Positions 44,430 through 56,500 of a DNA stretch of 64,000 nucleotides are shown here, piece after piece. This DNA is from Flaccisagitta enflata (lineage: Eukaryota > Chaetognatha > Sagittoidea > Aphragmophora): assembly GCA_965153355.1 (NCBI GenBank), contig OZ231126.1:102548001-102612000 (forward strand). Direction: 5' to 3'. A model generated the notes under the pieces. The model did not search any database. It was not told the origin of the DNA and saw only the letters and a program-made list of their open reading frames with translations. A program made the position numbers and the translations under genes. How positions within the stretch are numbered: position 1 is the stretch's first letter; each line of letters starts with the position of its first letter.

Positions 44430-46054
44430 AAAAGGCTGTGAGAGTTGAATTGAGGCCTGATGGGCCTGATATGTGGTCTGAGGGGACTGATTGAAGGTCT
44501 ATGAAGGCAAAATTAGGCCTCAGAAAGCCAATACCAACCAAGAGAAAGCGGATTTGAGGCTTGAGAGGGCTTTGAGGAGTGGAAGGACTGATTCTAGGCT
44601 TGAGAGGGCTGAACTGAAGCTTAAATGGCTGATTTGAGACCTGAGAAGCCTGATTTGGTATGAGAGGCCTGTTTTGAGGCCAGAGAGGCCTGACTTAAGG
44701 CCAGGGAGGCCTGATTTGAGGCCAGGGAGGCCTGATTAGAGGCCAGGGAGGCCTGATTTGAGGCCAGGGAGGCCCAATTTGAGCCCTGAGAGGCCTTATC
44801 AGAGGCCTGATTTGTAGCTTTAGAGGCCTGATTTGCGCTTGAAACGCCTGACCAGAAGGGGGGACTAACGAACAAATGGAGGAACAAACATCCCCGTGCG
44901 GGGCTGCTGCCCTAAAAAACAATCCATTGCTGATGACCTATGATTCCACACATGGCTTTGTTGTTATTGAAACTGAGGCGTCTAGAAATTTTGATGTGAC
45001 CTCAGACCCCTCTGACCGCAAGGCCCTATGCTTTAGTCTAGTGAGCCTGGTGGGTAATTATGGCTAAGACTTAGCTGATTTGAGTCCTGAAAGGGCCCTT
45101 TCAAAGCCTGAGGACAAAGGACTGTTCTGAGGCCTAAGAGGGCAGATTGGAGGCTAGGGTGGGCTAATTCAAGGTTTGAGAGGGCTGGTTTGAGTCATGG
45201 GAGGGCTGATGTAAGGTCTAATGTGATTAATTCAAGGCCTGATTCGAGGCCCTAGCAGAGGTGCAGATTCCGCAAGCTGCCGCGTAGCAGAATTTGGTCC
45301 CAAAGAGCTGCCGCAGCTATTATCTATTGTATATCCTTTCTTTCATTCTATCTTCCATCCCCCAATTCAGTATTTTCTCATACTTTCTTTTTCTCTTTCT
45401 TTCATTTTGCTGATCCTGCCTGAAATCATTTCCAGTTAACCATCTTATCTCATTTCCCTCCTTTCTTTTCTACTATCTTTCCTCTTTCATTGCTTCCCTT
45501 TTCCATTCCTGCTGCACCTGCCGCACTTTAGACCTAGCCTGCCGCGTAGCATTGCTACTCTGCTACCATGAATCTGCATCTCTGGGCCCTAGAGGGTTAA
45601 TTTGAAGGACAAGGCCTAATTCGAGGCCCTAGAGGGTTAATTTGAAGGACAAGTTTGAGAGCTGAGAGGGCCAATTTGAGGCCTAGGGGAGCCAATTTGA
45701 GGTTTGAAAGGGCTGGTTTAAAGTCTGTAAGGGCCTTTGGCGGCGTGAGAGGGCTGAATTGAGGTGTGAGAGGGCTGATTTGAGGTCTGGTAGGGATGTT
45801 TTGGGGCCTGAGAGGGCTGAATTGAAGCCTGAAAGGCCAGATTATAGGCCTGAGGGGGCTGATTTGAGGCCAGAGGGCTGATTCGAGGCCAGAGAGAGCT
45901 GATTTGAGGCCAGAGAGGGCGGGGTTAAGGCTTGAGAGAGCTGATTCAAGGTCCGAGTGTGCTGATTTGAGGCCTGAGAAAAGGGGGAACAGAAAAAGAA
46001 TATTGACCAACAGACAAAGCGGGTTGTTTAGTCGCGTGCACGCAACTAAAAATG
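44430..46054 (-). repeat. GAGGCCTGAGAGGGCTGATTT array ending in a HINE-like terminus
   Basis: Irregular 20-22 bp units (GAGGCCAGGGAGGCCTGATT, GAGGGCTGATTTGAGG) fill 44430-44840, 45080-45250 and 45590-45980. A GCGGCCCC-type right arm (CCCCGTGCGGGGCTGCTGCC) lies at 44885-44915. The block closes with GACAAAGCGGGTTGTTTAGT and CGCGTGCACGCAACTAA at 46020-46054. Confidence 0.8.
45256..45584. mobile_element. hAT-like MITE with 8-bp target duplication
   Basis: Arms CAGAGGTGCAGATTC and, inverted, CAGAGATGCAGATTC; inner arms share GCCGCGTAGCA. The flanks carry identical GGCCCTAG (45248-45255 and 45585-45592). CAG-type ends with an 8-bp duplication are the hAT signature. It is inserted in the array above. 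No transposase. Confidence 0.88.
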
Positions 46055-46286
46055 CTTGCACATGCACTGCAGAAATTGTTCACTTCAGATCAGAATTTTT
46101 TAAGTGTCTTTAAAACGTCAAAAATGCCTTTGAATAACTTTGTACTTGACAGATGGACAGATGGAATGACCGACTGAAAAGTTACCTCAAGAGTTGCATA
46201 GCACAGGACAAAAAATGGCATGTCAGAAACTTGGTCAGAGAAAATTGTGCGCCTTGGAAGATTTGCAAAATATGAACGCCTGTATG

Positions 46287-46840
46287 TGGTCAGCGATACC
46301 TGTTGCCCTGCTTTGTACGTTGGTGATTGAAGGTGATGGTTAGCAGGGCAGCGGCCCTAAAGGGGACGATGTCCTGTAGAACACAGGGGGCCCAATTGAG
46401 TTAATGAGGCTGGGATTTGAGCCTTGAGGCTAGGATATTAGCCTTCAGGCCAGGATTTTAGCCTTGAGGCTAAGATTTGAGCTTCGAGAGTAAGATTTAA
46501 GCCTCCAACCTGGGAATTGAGCCTCCTAGCTAAAATTTGAGGTTTTAGGCTAGGATTTAGGCCTCTAGGCTAGAATTTGAGCTTCTAGGCTAGGATTTAG
46601 GCATTTAAGCTTAGATTTGAGCCTTGAGGCTGGAATTTAAGCCTTCAGGATAGGATTTGAGCCTGGAGGCTGGAATTTAAGCCTTGAAGCTGGAATTTGG
46701 GCCTCCAGGCTGGGATCTGAGCCTTGAGGATTGGATTTATGCCTCAAAGCTAGGGGGGAATGGACAAACAAAATGAGCAAATGAATGGACGAAAGTCCCC
46801 TGTGTTCTACAGGACAGCGGCCCCTTTGGGGCCACTGCCC
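46287..46840 (-). mobile_element. GCGGCCCC element, reverse orientation, complete
   Basis: Tail TGGTCAGCGATACC, arm AGGGCAGCGGCCCTAAAGGG, about fifteen TAGGCTAGGATTTGAGCCT-type units, then the mirrored arm CTACAGGACAGCGGCCCC to GCCACTGCCC. A (GAAA)n tract follows immediately. Confidence 0.88.
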
Positions 46841-46845
46841 AAAAA

Positions 46846-46846
46846 A

Positions 46847-46887
<41 letters not shown>

Positions 46888-46928
46888 AAAAAAGAAAGAG
46901 AGAAAGAAAGAAAAAAAAAAAGAAAAAA

Positions 46929-46968
<40 letters not shown>

Positions 46969-46969
46969 G

Positions 46970-47024
<55 letters not shown>

Positions 47025-47140
47025 AATGAAAGAAGGAAAGAAGGAAAGCAAGAGAGAAAGAAAGGAAAGAGGATAAAGAGACGAAGAAGGAAAGAAAAAA
47101 GCAGAGAGAAAAAAAAAGAAAAAAAAGGAAAAGAAAAAGA
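46846..47140. repeat. (GAAA)n tract
   Basis: Imperfect GAAA tetranucleotides for about 300 bp. Confidence 0.97.
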
Positions 47141-47559
47141 ATAAAACGTACCCGCTTAAAACCTGCATGATTATGTGAGCACACAAACATATACCAACTG
47201 CCAAAATATCTTTCATTTTAGACCAATCTGGGCTTAGTAGCACTAACCATTTAGAAATGAGAGCAATCTAAAGGAGGGCAGTTCATTTAAGTCATAATAA
47301 AATCACCCTTTTTTGCAGAAATTACCCTCCAGTTCATGATGTATTAATTGGATCAAATTCTACAAAAAAAATCCTTGGAATTTTCTTACAAAAATCTGCA
47401 AACTCATATCTTCCAAAGACTATTTTCATAATTTGGCTAGCCTCTCAGTTTTTGCTTTATGTCCTCATCTTCAGTTCAGAACAGTCATACTGTATGTCAA
47501 AAAGTTGAAAACTGACTTCATCTTTTTTCCACAATTGGGACTATTTGAATGTAGGACTG

Positions 47560-48550
47560 TTAATACATCAGCCCATAATTATTAGGGTTATTTACATGTA
47601 GGACTGTTGATGCATCAGCTTATACATGTTAGGACTATTGACATGAAAGTTGGACAACATTACTACTCAACAATATCTAAAATATGGAAAAGAGCCTTTG
47701 GAGCTCTTACTGGTGTTTAATCCGGACCCATCACAACCATCCTTTAAACTACTGAAAAAACATTCCCTCTTCAGAAATTATCATAGGACTTGTCAAAAAT
47801 TATGCAACATTTAGAAAAGGGTAACCAATTTCTTTCTATACATGAGATATGCAGACCACAAGAAAACACTTGATAAATATGGCGCGTCGAAGGAGACCAT
47901 ATCCATCTGGGCACCTTCTTATACTCCTCATATACCAAAGATAGCAAGAAACTCAAACTCTCTTCCTCCTGAAACAACCCTCTCAAAAATCCTATGTCAA
48001 CCCCAAAATCTTGAATTCAAAATTTCTGTAGTATTTCATTCCAATTGTTAAAAATGTCAAATCACCTCAGGATGAACTAGTTACCAAAAGATTTACCAGA
48101 GGCAATGTTGTAAAAAACCATACCCTTAGAGACAAGAATCGAGGATCAACCATATGGGACTGCCAGCATTCCATACCAAGGTATTTAATAATATGAAAGT
48201 TGGACAACATTATTACTCAACAATATCTAAAATAAGGACAAGAGCCTTTGGAGCTCTTACTGGTGTTTAATCCGGACCCATCACAACTATCCTTTAAACT
48301 TCTGAAAAAACAGGACTATTGATGCATCAGTTTATAAACATTAGAACTATTGGCATGTAGGACTGTTGAAATGTAGGACTGCGGAAGTGTAGGATTATTG
48401 GGATGTAGGATTGTTAAAGCGTAGGATTATTGACATGTAGGACAAACAAAATGTAGGACTACTGAAGTGTAGAACTGTTGAAGTTTAGGACTGTTGAAGT
48501 GTAGGACTGTTAAAGCGTAGGACTATGAAGCGTAGGACTAGTGGACCCTC
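47560..48550. repeat. GTAGGACTGTTG array, split by a 120-bp direct repeat pair
   Basis: TAGGACTGTTGAAGTG-type units at 47555-47640 and 48310-48545, ending GTAGGACTAGTGGACCCTCC. In between, a 120-bp segment (ATGAAAGTTGGACAACATT ... CTGAAAAAACA) occurs at 47643-47762 and 48193-48312 in the same orientation. The spacer holds a 69-codon ORF (47842-48051; APSYTPHIPKIARNSN) that I do not recognise. Confidence 0.85.
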
Positions 48551-48551
48551 C

Positions 48552-48552
<1 letters not shown>

Positions 48553-48620
<68 letters not shown>
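48553..48620. repeat. (CA)n microsatellite
   Basis: CA run starting just behind the GGACCCTCCCC terminus of the array. Confidence 0.97.
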
Positions 48621-48856
48621 TACGACACCGACAAAGAGACGCAGACAGACAAACAAACACAAACAGACACACTGTCACTTTTGCAGACATAGAAAAACAG
48701 AGAGAGACAATAAAAAAAGGATAGATCAAAAATAGACAGATGGAGATTGAATACATTAGCATAAATTGAGTCAGGAGAAATAGCAGGAAAAAAATACACA
48801 GTGAAGACACACAAACAATATAGAGTCGAGCATATCATAGACAACCGACAGAAAAA

Positions 48857-49060
48857 CAAGGCCGGATACACGGCTACCGAAGTTGCGTGCGGGTGGGCAG
48901 GGGCCATATTTAAGATCACTAGACCATTTGGGCAGGAGCAGTAAGGTCCAAAAATAAAAATCATAAAAAAGTAAAGTGTGACCGACCGACCAACCGACCG
49001 ACCAACCGACCGACCAACCGACGGACAAAGCGGGGTGTTGAGTCGCGTGCACGCGACTAA
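48857..49060 (-). mobile_element. HINE-like element, best-preserved full-length copy
   Basis: 204 bp: CAAGGCCGGATACACGGCTA, then TTGCGTGCGGGTGGGCAGGG, CATTTGGGCAGGAGCAGTAA, (ACCG)n, and the perfect palindrome GTCGCGTGCACGCGAC with TAA behind it. Read this way it has subterminal AGTTGCGTGC near the start and GCACGCGACTAA at the end, that is, inverted subterminal repeats. Confidence 0.9.
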
Positions 49061-49954
49061 AAACGCCTTCAAAAAGAAAGTGGCAGTATTCCTCTGAATT
49101 AAAATGACGAATCAAATTCGAGAAGAAGAGGAAAGAACAAAAATGAATGGAAGATTTATTTGAAAGATTCCATTGAGAGGAAATTTTAATGAAGGTTGTC
49201 TCTGCACCGCCCGAAGGAAAGAAATCAACTTCCTGATTTTTTCTATAAAAATGTCAAAAAAATTTCCATATAAAATGGATTTTAAAGAATGAAAAAACGG
49301 AGAATGAAAATGAGAATGAAAAGAAAAGGGAAAAATGCCAAAAGTCATCTAAACATCTCAAATTTCAAGAAATACTTTTTTTAATAGGAAAAGTCTCCGA
49401 AACGTTATTTTCTTTTTTCAACTTTCACTCACTCATTTCATCTCACTCTTTAGCAATATCTCTTTTCTATACAGCAAAAAATGAATGAAAAATCTCGTTT
49501 TCAACATAAAGAAAAGAAAAAAGACAAGAAATGAAAAGACAGAAAGAATGACTTTTAGGGATATTCATGGAAAGTTGCATTTTGTTGCTATCAATTTGAA
49601 TTCTACCATTGTATATTTTCCGTTACTTTTCCCCTGCCCCTGTCTTTTTCCTTTGTCTTTTTTCTTTGTGTCTCATTTCTTTTTACCAACTGTTGTGAAT
49701 CGGGAATGGGTCAAGATGCTCCTTCCATGAGTTGGTTGTATTTGCCGACGATTATTTAAAGAATTTTTTTCGATGCTTTCAGTGGGTTTAAAAAGAAAGT
49801 GAGTAAAAAAATAAAGCAGTTATGATTGATGCACATGCAGACGTGTCTGTTCTCCTCACAAAATATTCACCAATGACTGAGTTTGTCAATCAATCAAATT
49901 GTTGGACAAGATTTCAGCAAAGTTTTTTCCCAAGAATTTCATGAAAGTAGGAAT
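49061..49954. other. No gene recognised
   Basis: AT-rich sequence. ORFs at 49112-49348 (minus) and 49485-49730 (plus) are short and unlike known proteins. Confidence 0.4.
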
Positions 49955-49957
49955 ATG

Positions 49958-50232
49958 TGTTCACGCTGTAAACGCGATTGACTGGGAAAATCGTGTTTGT
50001 TATCATTAGTCAAAACACGCCCGCTGCAGAGCGGTGATGTGTTCACGCTGTAAACGCGATGAACTAACGAAATTGTGTTCGATTTTCGTCAGTAGAAACA
50101 CCTCCACTGCAAAGTGGTGATGTGTTTACGCTGTAAAAATTGTGTTTCTTGTCATCAGTCCAAATACCCCCACTCCAACGCTGTAAACGGGATTAACTGG
50201 GAAAATCGTGTTTGTTTGCGTCAATAGAAAAA
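49958..50232 (+). repeat. TTCACGCTGTAAACGCG tandem units
   Basis: Three to four diverged units of about 70-80 bp contain CACGCTGTAAACGCGATT and AAAATCGTGTTTG, lying just upstream of the secreted-protein gene. Related ends occur at 52020-52060 and 57515-57560. Confidence 0.75.
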
Positions 50233-50476
50233 CGCCCCAATTTAGGTCCTTTGATTCTTGAATCGTGAGAAATGTTCACCTGACGCTAAAACCAAAGAAA
50301 CTCAAACTTATCAGTCTCAACTTCGATCTAAAGCAAAAACAACAATTTAAACAATCACAATTTACGGTTGAAATCATATTAAGTAGCTATTAATGAGTCT
50401 CAGATTCCAACTCTTTAATAGTTTTTAGTGGCTTCGAGACTCATCTTCACGTTGGTTGGGATAAATTCAATTGACG

Positions 50477-50540
50477 ATGTTCAACTCAAAGTTGGTTTTG
50501 ATGTTGATGTTCTTGGTGGTAATTGCCACCACGATTCCAG
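50477..50540 (+). CDS. Secreted-protein gene, exon 1 (signal peptide)
   Basis: ATG in context GACGATGT, 21 codons plus one base, donor CCAG|GTCAGC. Hydrophobic core LVLMLMFLVVIA. Confidence 0.7.
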
Positions 50541-53500
50541 GTCAGCAAAAAAATTTCATCATATATCATATGCAAATTGCCACTTTATTGCGACCTGAAT
50601 ACACATTGACTTTACTCAATATTTCATTTTAAATGATTTAAGATCAAAATTTGACAAGAAACAGAAACTACAACATCCTTTACACTTAAGCTTGAAACTG
50701 ACTAACTAAATGACTGATTGATCGGATTCCCAAAGCATAAAAAAAGTAATTTGGGAATAAAAATGAGTGAGATAATATTTCAGCGCAGATATTCATCGAA
50801 GATAAGAATTGATTATCTTTTTTTCCGCGTAGGAACGTCTTCGTTTATCTCCGAACCGTGCGTAGCGTGCTTACGCGTTTGTCACGAAATAAGAGGTAAA
50901 TGATCAACTGTGTTCATCAATGAGACAAAGGTTCATCAATAATCTGGCTCTCCTACCTTGAAATCAAAAGCAACTGCTACCAGCAAAACCTTTATAGTGC
51001 CTAAAGTATTCACTTTTAATAATTCAGATTGGTTTTGTCTGAAAGCACATTACTTACCATTTGTTCATGCATAATTTCATAGCAGTGGGTCAGGCGGTTT
51101 AGCTTCCACGTGGTTTTGATTAAAGATGTGATTTACCCCTTATGAAGTATCTGAAAATATTGATAGACTGACCTCTGTAGCTTTAAATTAATGTTATTTT
51201 GTTACAAATCAATTAGAAATAACCAGATTGGTCTTAAAAGTAAGATATTAGTCTCAGCTTATGCATTTCTTTAAAAAATATACCAAAATACTAAAATTCA
51301 TTGGGCAATTCTAATTTTTTTCCTCTGATTTTTTCTGTTTGAGCTGGTTTTGTGTCACATCACTGGTCATTGAAGACCTAAATCTCCCCAGAAACAGCAA
51401 AAATCAAAGGGTTAATTACCAATCAATTATTAGCAATCAGATGGTTTTTAACCAATCGATGTGAAATTACAAGGATATATTCATGTAAACTTGCTTAAAA
51501 ACACAATTTTTGCACAAAAATTTTCAAAATTTTATCAAATTTCAAAATTAGGTGGAAGCTAAACAGCTAAAGCCAGTGCTTTGAAATTTTGCATGAACAA
51601 ATAGTAGGTAATGTGCTTTCAGACAAAACTAGTCCAAATTTCTCAAAATAAATACTTTAAGTACTATAAAGGTTTTGCTGGTAACAGTTGCTTTTGATTG
51701 CAGGGTATATCAAATCTGCCCCTGCTCTAGTCCACGCGATTAGTTCTATCAAATCATGTGTCTGGACTCACTCCAGCCCACTATCAATATCAAATTTGCA
51801 TGGATAACAACAACGCCATCAACTAACACAGACAATCGCGTTTTTAACAGGCCACTCGGTCGCTTGCTGAGTTTGTTCGCTCGCACCGCTCACTCTGTTT
51901 GCTCGCTCCACAGTGCTCCGCTTCGCTCTGCTAACTTTGCTCACTCGCTCCATTCACAGGCTCACTCACTCACTTTGCTCACTCCTTTGTGGGGCAATAA
52001 AATTCATAAATATTCATTCAGGCCATAAACGCGTTCAACGGGAAGAAACGCGTTTTTGGCACAGTAGAAACTCTTAGGGATGTCTGAGGGACCCGAGCTA
52101 TTTTTTTAAACTACAGCGAGTTAGTTCATAATTTTTAGTCGCGTGCACGCGACTCTACAACTCGCTTTGTCCGTCGGTCGGTCGGTCGGTTGGTCGGTCG
52201 GTCGGTCGGTCGGTCACACTTTACTTTTTTTGTCAATTTTATTTCTTTAAGTCATTTTTAGTCAATCTAAGTCATTCTAAGTCATTCTAAGTCATTCTAA
52301 GTCATTTTAAGTCATTCTAAGTCATTATTGTCATTTTAGTCAATATAGTCCTTTTCATCATTTTAAGTCATTCTAAGTCATTTTATGTTATTTTAAGTAA
52401 TTTCAAGTGATTCTGAGTCATTTCAAGCGATTTTAAGGCATGTTAAGTCATTCCAAGTCATTTTAAGTAATTATTGTCATTTTAGTCAATATAATCCTTT
52501 TCATCATTTTAAGTCATTTTAAGTCATTTAAAGTCATTTTAAGTCATTTTTATGTCATTATAAGTCATTATAAGTCATTATACGTCATTTTAAGTCATTT
52601 TAAGTCATTTTTAGTCATTCTAAGTCATTGTCGGCCATTTTAGTCATTTTAGTCAATATTGTCATTTCACTTTTTATTTACATAATTATAGGTAGTTATA
52701 GGTCACTATGCAATTATAGGTAATCATAGGTCATTATAGGTAATCATAGGTCGTTGTAGGTAATCATAGGTCGTTGTAAGTAATTATAGGTATTTATAGG
52801 TCATTATAGGTAATTATAGGTTATTATGCAATTATAGGTCATTATTGGTAATTAGAGGCCAGTATGTAATCATAGATAATTATTGTAATTATAGGTAATT
52901 ATAGGTAATTGTAGGTAATAACAGGTAATTATAGGTCATTATGTAATTATAGTTCACAAGAGGTAATTATAGGTCATTATAGGTCATTATGCAATTATAG
53001 GTCATTATTGGTAATTATGGGTCATTTTGTAATTATAGATGATTATAGGTAATAAGAGGTAATTATAGATCATTATAGATAATTATAGGTCATTATGTAA
53101 TTATAGGTAATTATAAGTCATTATAGATAGTTATAGGTAAAAATAGGTCAGTATGAAATTAAAGGTAATTATAGGTAATCAAAGGTCATTAAAGGTAATT
53201 ATAGGTCATTATGTAATTATAGGTAATTATAGGTAATCATAGGTCATTATACGTCAATGAACAATTATAGGTAATTATAGGTCATTATTCAATTATAGGT
53301 ATTTAGCTAATCATAGGTAATTATAGGTCATTATGCAATTATAGGTAATTATGGGTAATCATAGGTCATTATAGGTAATTATAGGTCATGTTACAGTTAT
53401 AGGTAATTATAGGTAATCAGAGGTCATTATAGGTAATTATTGGTCCATATGTAATTATAGGTAATCATAGGTCTTTATAGGTACTTATAGGTCATCATTC

Positions 53501-56500
53501 AATTATGAGTAATTATAGGTAAATATTGGTAATTATAGGTAATCATAGGTCATTATAGGTAATTATAGGTCATTATGTTATTTTAGGTAATTGTGGGTAA
53601 TCATGGGTAATCATACGTCATTATAGGTAATCATTGGTCCATATGTAATTATAGGTAATCATAGGTCTTTATAGGTACTTTTAGGTCATTATTTGATTAT
53701 GGGTAATTATACGTGATTATAATCATAGGTAATTATAACTACAGATAATCATAGGTCATTATAGGCAATTATAGGTCAATAGGTAATTATAGTCATTATC
53801 GTCATTACAGGAAATAACGCACTTATATAATTAGGCGATTATGTAAGTAAGTCTCGCACGCGACTTATAGGTGTTGGCCTTGTTTTTTTTAACTATACCA
53901 GATCATGTATCGAAACACTATGTTAACTTAGAAGTCCTTAATTCGGTGTTAAGTGTCATTATTAATAAAAAATATTTTTAGGTCTGACCTCCCACAAAGT
54001 GTCTTTTGTTTTAGTTTCAAGGCAAGACACAAGCGCTTTGCCATCTGTTGCCAACTTTGGCGCTCGGAGATAGCTCAACCTAAGGCTGGAAGTCGGCAAA
54101 CTAGCTACTTTTAAAGTTCCCACCTTCTTTTTATGTTTCCTTATATCTCTTTATGTTTTCTTATCTCTTCATCCCACATCATGTCTCCTCATGTCTCTTT
54201 ATGTCTTCTCAAGTCTTTTTTTGTGTTCACATGATTGTTCGTTCATGTCTATTATGTGTTTTCATATCTCTTCATCTGTTTTCATGCCACTAAATTCTAT
54301 TTTGTCTCTTTATGTCTTTTATTGTTTTTTCATGTCTTTTTTTGTCTATTTATGTCTCTTTATGTCTTCTGATGTCTTTTTTTGTCTCTTTATGTCTTCT
54401 CTTGACTTTTTATGTCTTCTCTTGTCTTTTCATATCTCTTCATTTGTTTTCATGTCTCTTCATGTGTTTTCATGCCTCTAAATCTTATTTTGTATCTTTA
54501 TGTCTCTTTATGTCTTTTACTGTTTTTTCATCTCTCTTTTTGTCTTTTTATGTCTCTTTATGTCTTCTCTTGTGTTTTCATGTCTTCTCTTGTCTTTTCA
54601 TGTCTTCTCTGGTCTTTTCATGTCTTTTCATGTCTTTTTATGTCTCTTCATGTGTTTTCATGCCTCTAAATCTTATTTTGTCTCTTTATGTCTCCTTATG
54701 TCTTTTATTGTTTTTTGGGCAGCGGCCCCGAAGGGGACGAAGTCCTGTAGAACACAGGGGGAATCTGTCCGTCCGTCCGTACGTCCCCCCCAGCCCCATC
54801 CTCAGGGCTTCGTCTCCTTTGGGGCCCAAATCCGAGCAAAATGGCCCAAATCCAAGCAAAATGGCCCAAATCCAGGCAAAATGGGCTAATTCCTGGAAAA
54901 ATGGCCCAAATCCAGGCAAAATTGGCCAAATCTGGCTTAAGAACCTGAATTTTGGCCCCTTAAACTTAGATTCTGGCTTCTAAAACCCACATCCTAGTCT
55001 TAAAGACCCAGATCCTGATCTCTGGGATCCAAATTCTGACCTCCAAGACCTAGGTTCTGGCCTCAAAGACCTAAATCCTAGCCTCAAAGACCTAAATCCT
55101 GGCCTCAGAGACTCAGATTCTGGCCTCAGAGACCCAGATCCTGGCCTGCTCTTCCCTCAATTTAACCTACAAATTAGAGAAGTTCAAGGGTACCATTGTC
55201 CATGAACTGCCTTTTGTCATTTCTCCATGGTATTCAATGAAAATTTGAATAACAGGGCATCCTGGACAGAAGGCAGACGGACGGATGGACGGACGGACAG
55301 ATTCCCCCTGTGTTCTACAGGACTTCGTCCCCTTCGGGGCCGCTGCCCTGCTCCCTTTCAACTAAATCACTTACTACTCAAGCAGGGCACGGGTACCGCT
55401 GACCACTTACTGCCTTTGGGCTGCGATTCATGTCTTTTTTTGTCTTTTTATGTCTCTTTATGTCTTCTCTTGTCTTCTGATGTTTCTTTTTTTTGTTTCT
55501 TCATGTCTCCTTATGTCTTTTCATGTCTTCTCTTGTCTTTTTATGTCTTCTCTTGTCTTTTCATGTCTCTTCATGTGTTTTCATGCCTCTAAATCTTATC
55601 AAGTCTTTTTACGTCTCTTTATGTCTTTTATTGTTTTTTCATGTCTCTTTTTGTCTTTTTATGTCTCTTTATGTCTTCTCTTGTCTGCTGATGTTTTTTT
55701 TTTGTCTCTTCATGTCTCCTCATGTAATATTACTAATTCTTTCAATGATTTTTAGATAAAAGAAAAATATGACCACAATACAGGGATGTGTAAATTTGAG
55801 TCACTTTTTAGTTTTTGATTTTTTTACCACATGGGATTGTGTTTTAAAATCCATGATTTTCATCCCTTAAAGCAATAAAACAGTATAAATGGGATCTGCT
55901 TATTGTTAAATTGTGGTTTATTAATCAGTTTTTATGATTTGTTACTGCTAAAATTATTAGTCGCGGACACGCGACTCTACACCTTACCGTGTCGGTCGGT
56001 CCGTCCGTCCGTCCGTCCGTCCGTCCGTCCGTCACAAATATTTCTAAACTTGCGATCGGTCTTTGAATTACCGCTCCTGCCCAACCGTCCGCGACTGGAT
56101 TGCCGTGTATCCGGCCTTGTATTTTCTTATATTTTCTTTTTTCTCTTTTCACCCTATACTTTGGTTTTCTTCTCTATCTTTAAATCCTTTGATTATCCTC
56201 CACCCCCCCTCCTACCAGGGGGGTGAACTTAATTAAATGAGGCCTTCTACAATATGAAGCTTGAATAAACATAAGTTATTCAGATTGATAAAAGTAATAT
56301 ATTCAAGCAGGAAAAAATGGCAGCAAATTTACCATATAATTCATTTTCTCTAATTCCTAAGATTTAAGCTATTTTATTTGCAAAAAATAATGATTTATCT
56401 TTTTTTTTCAATTTCTAGCATTTGCTAGTAAATAGCTAGTTTTTGGTTATTTTGGGTCCCTAAACCTGGGTAGTCAATATGACGCAAAGTTGGCACCACA

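Noticed and set aside
54191-54983. 223-residue ORF rich in Phe, Leu, Cys, Met
   Set aside because: Read through the ATGTCTC array and then into a GCGGCCCC element.
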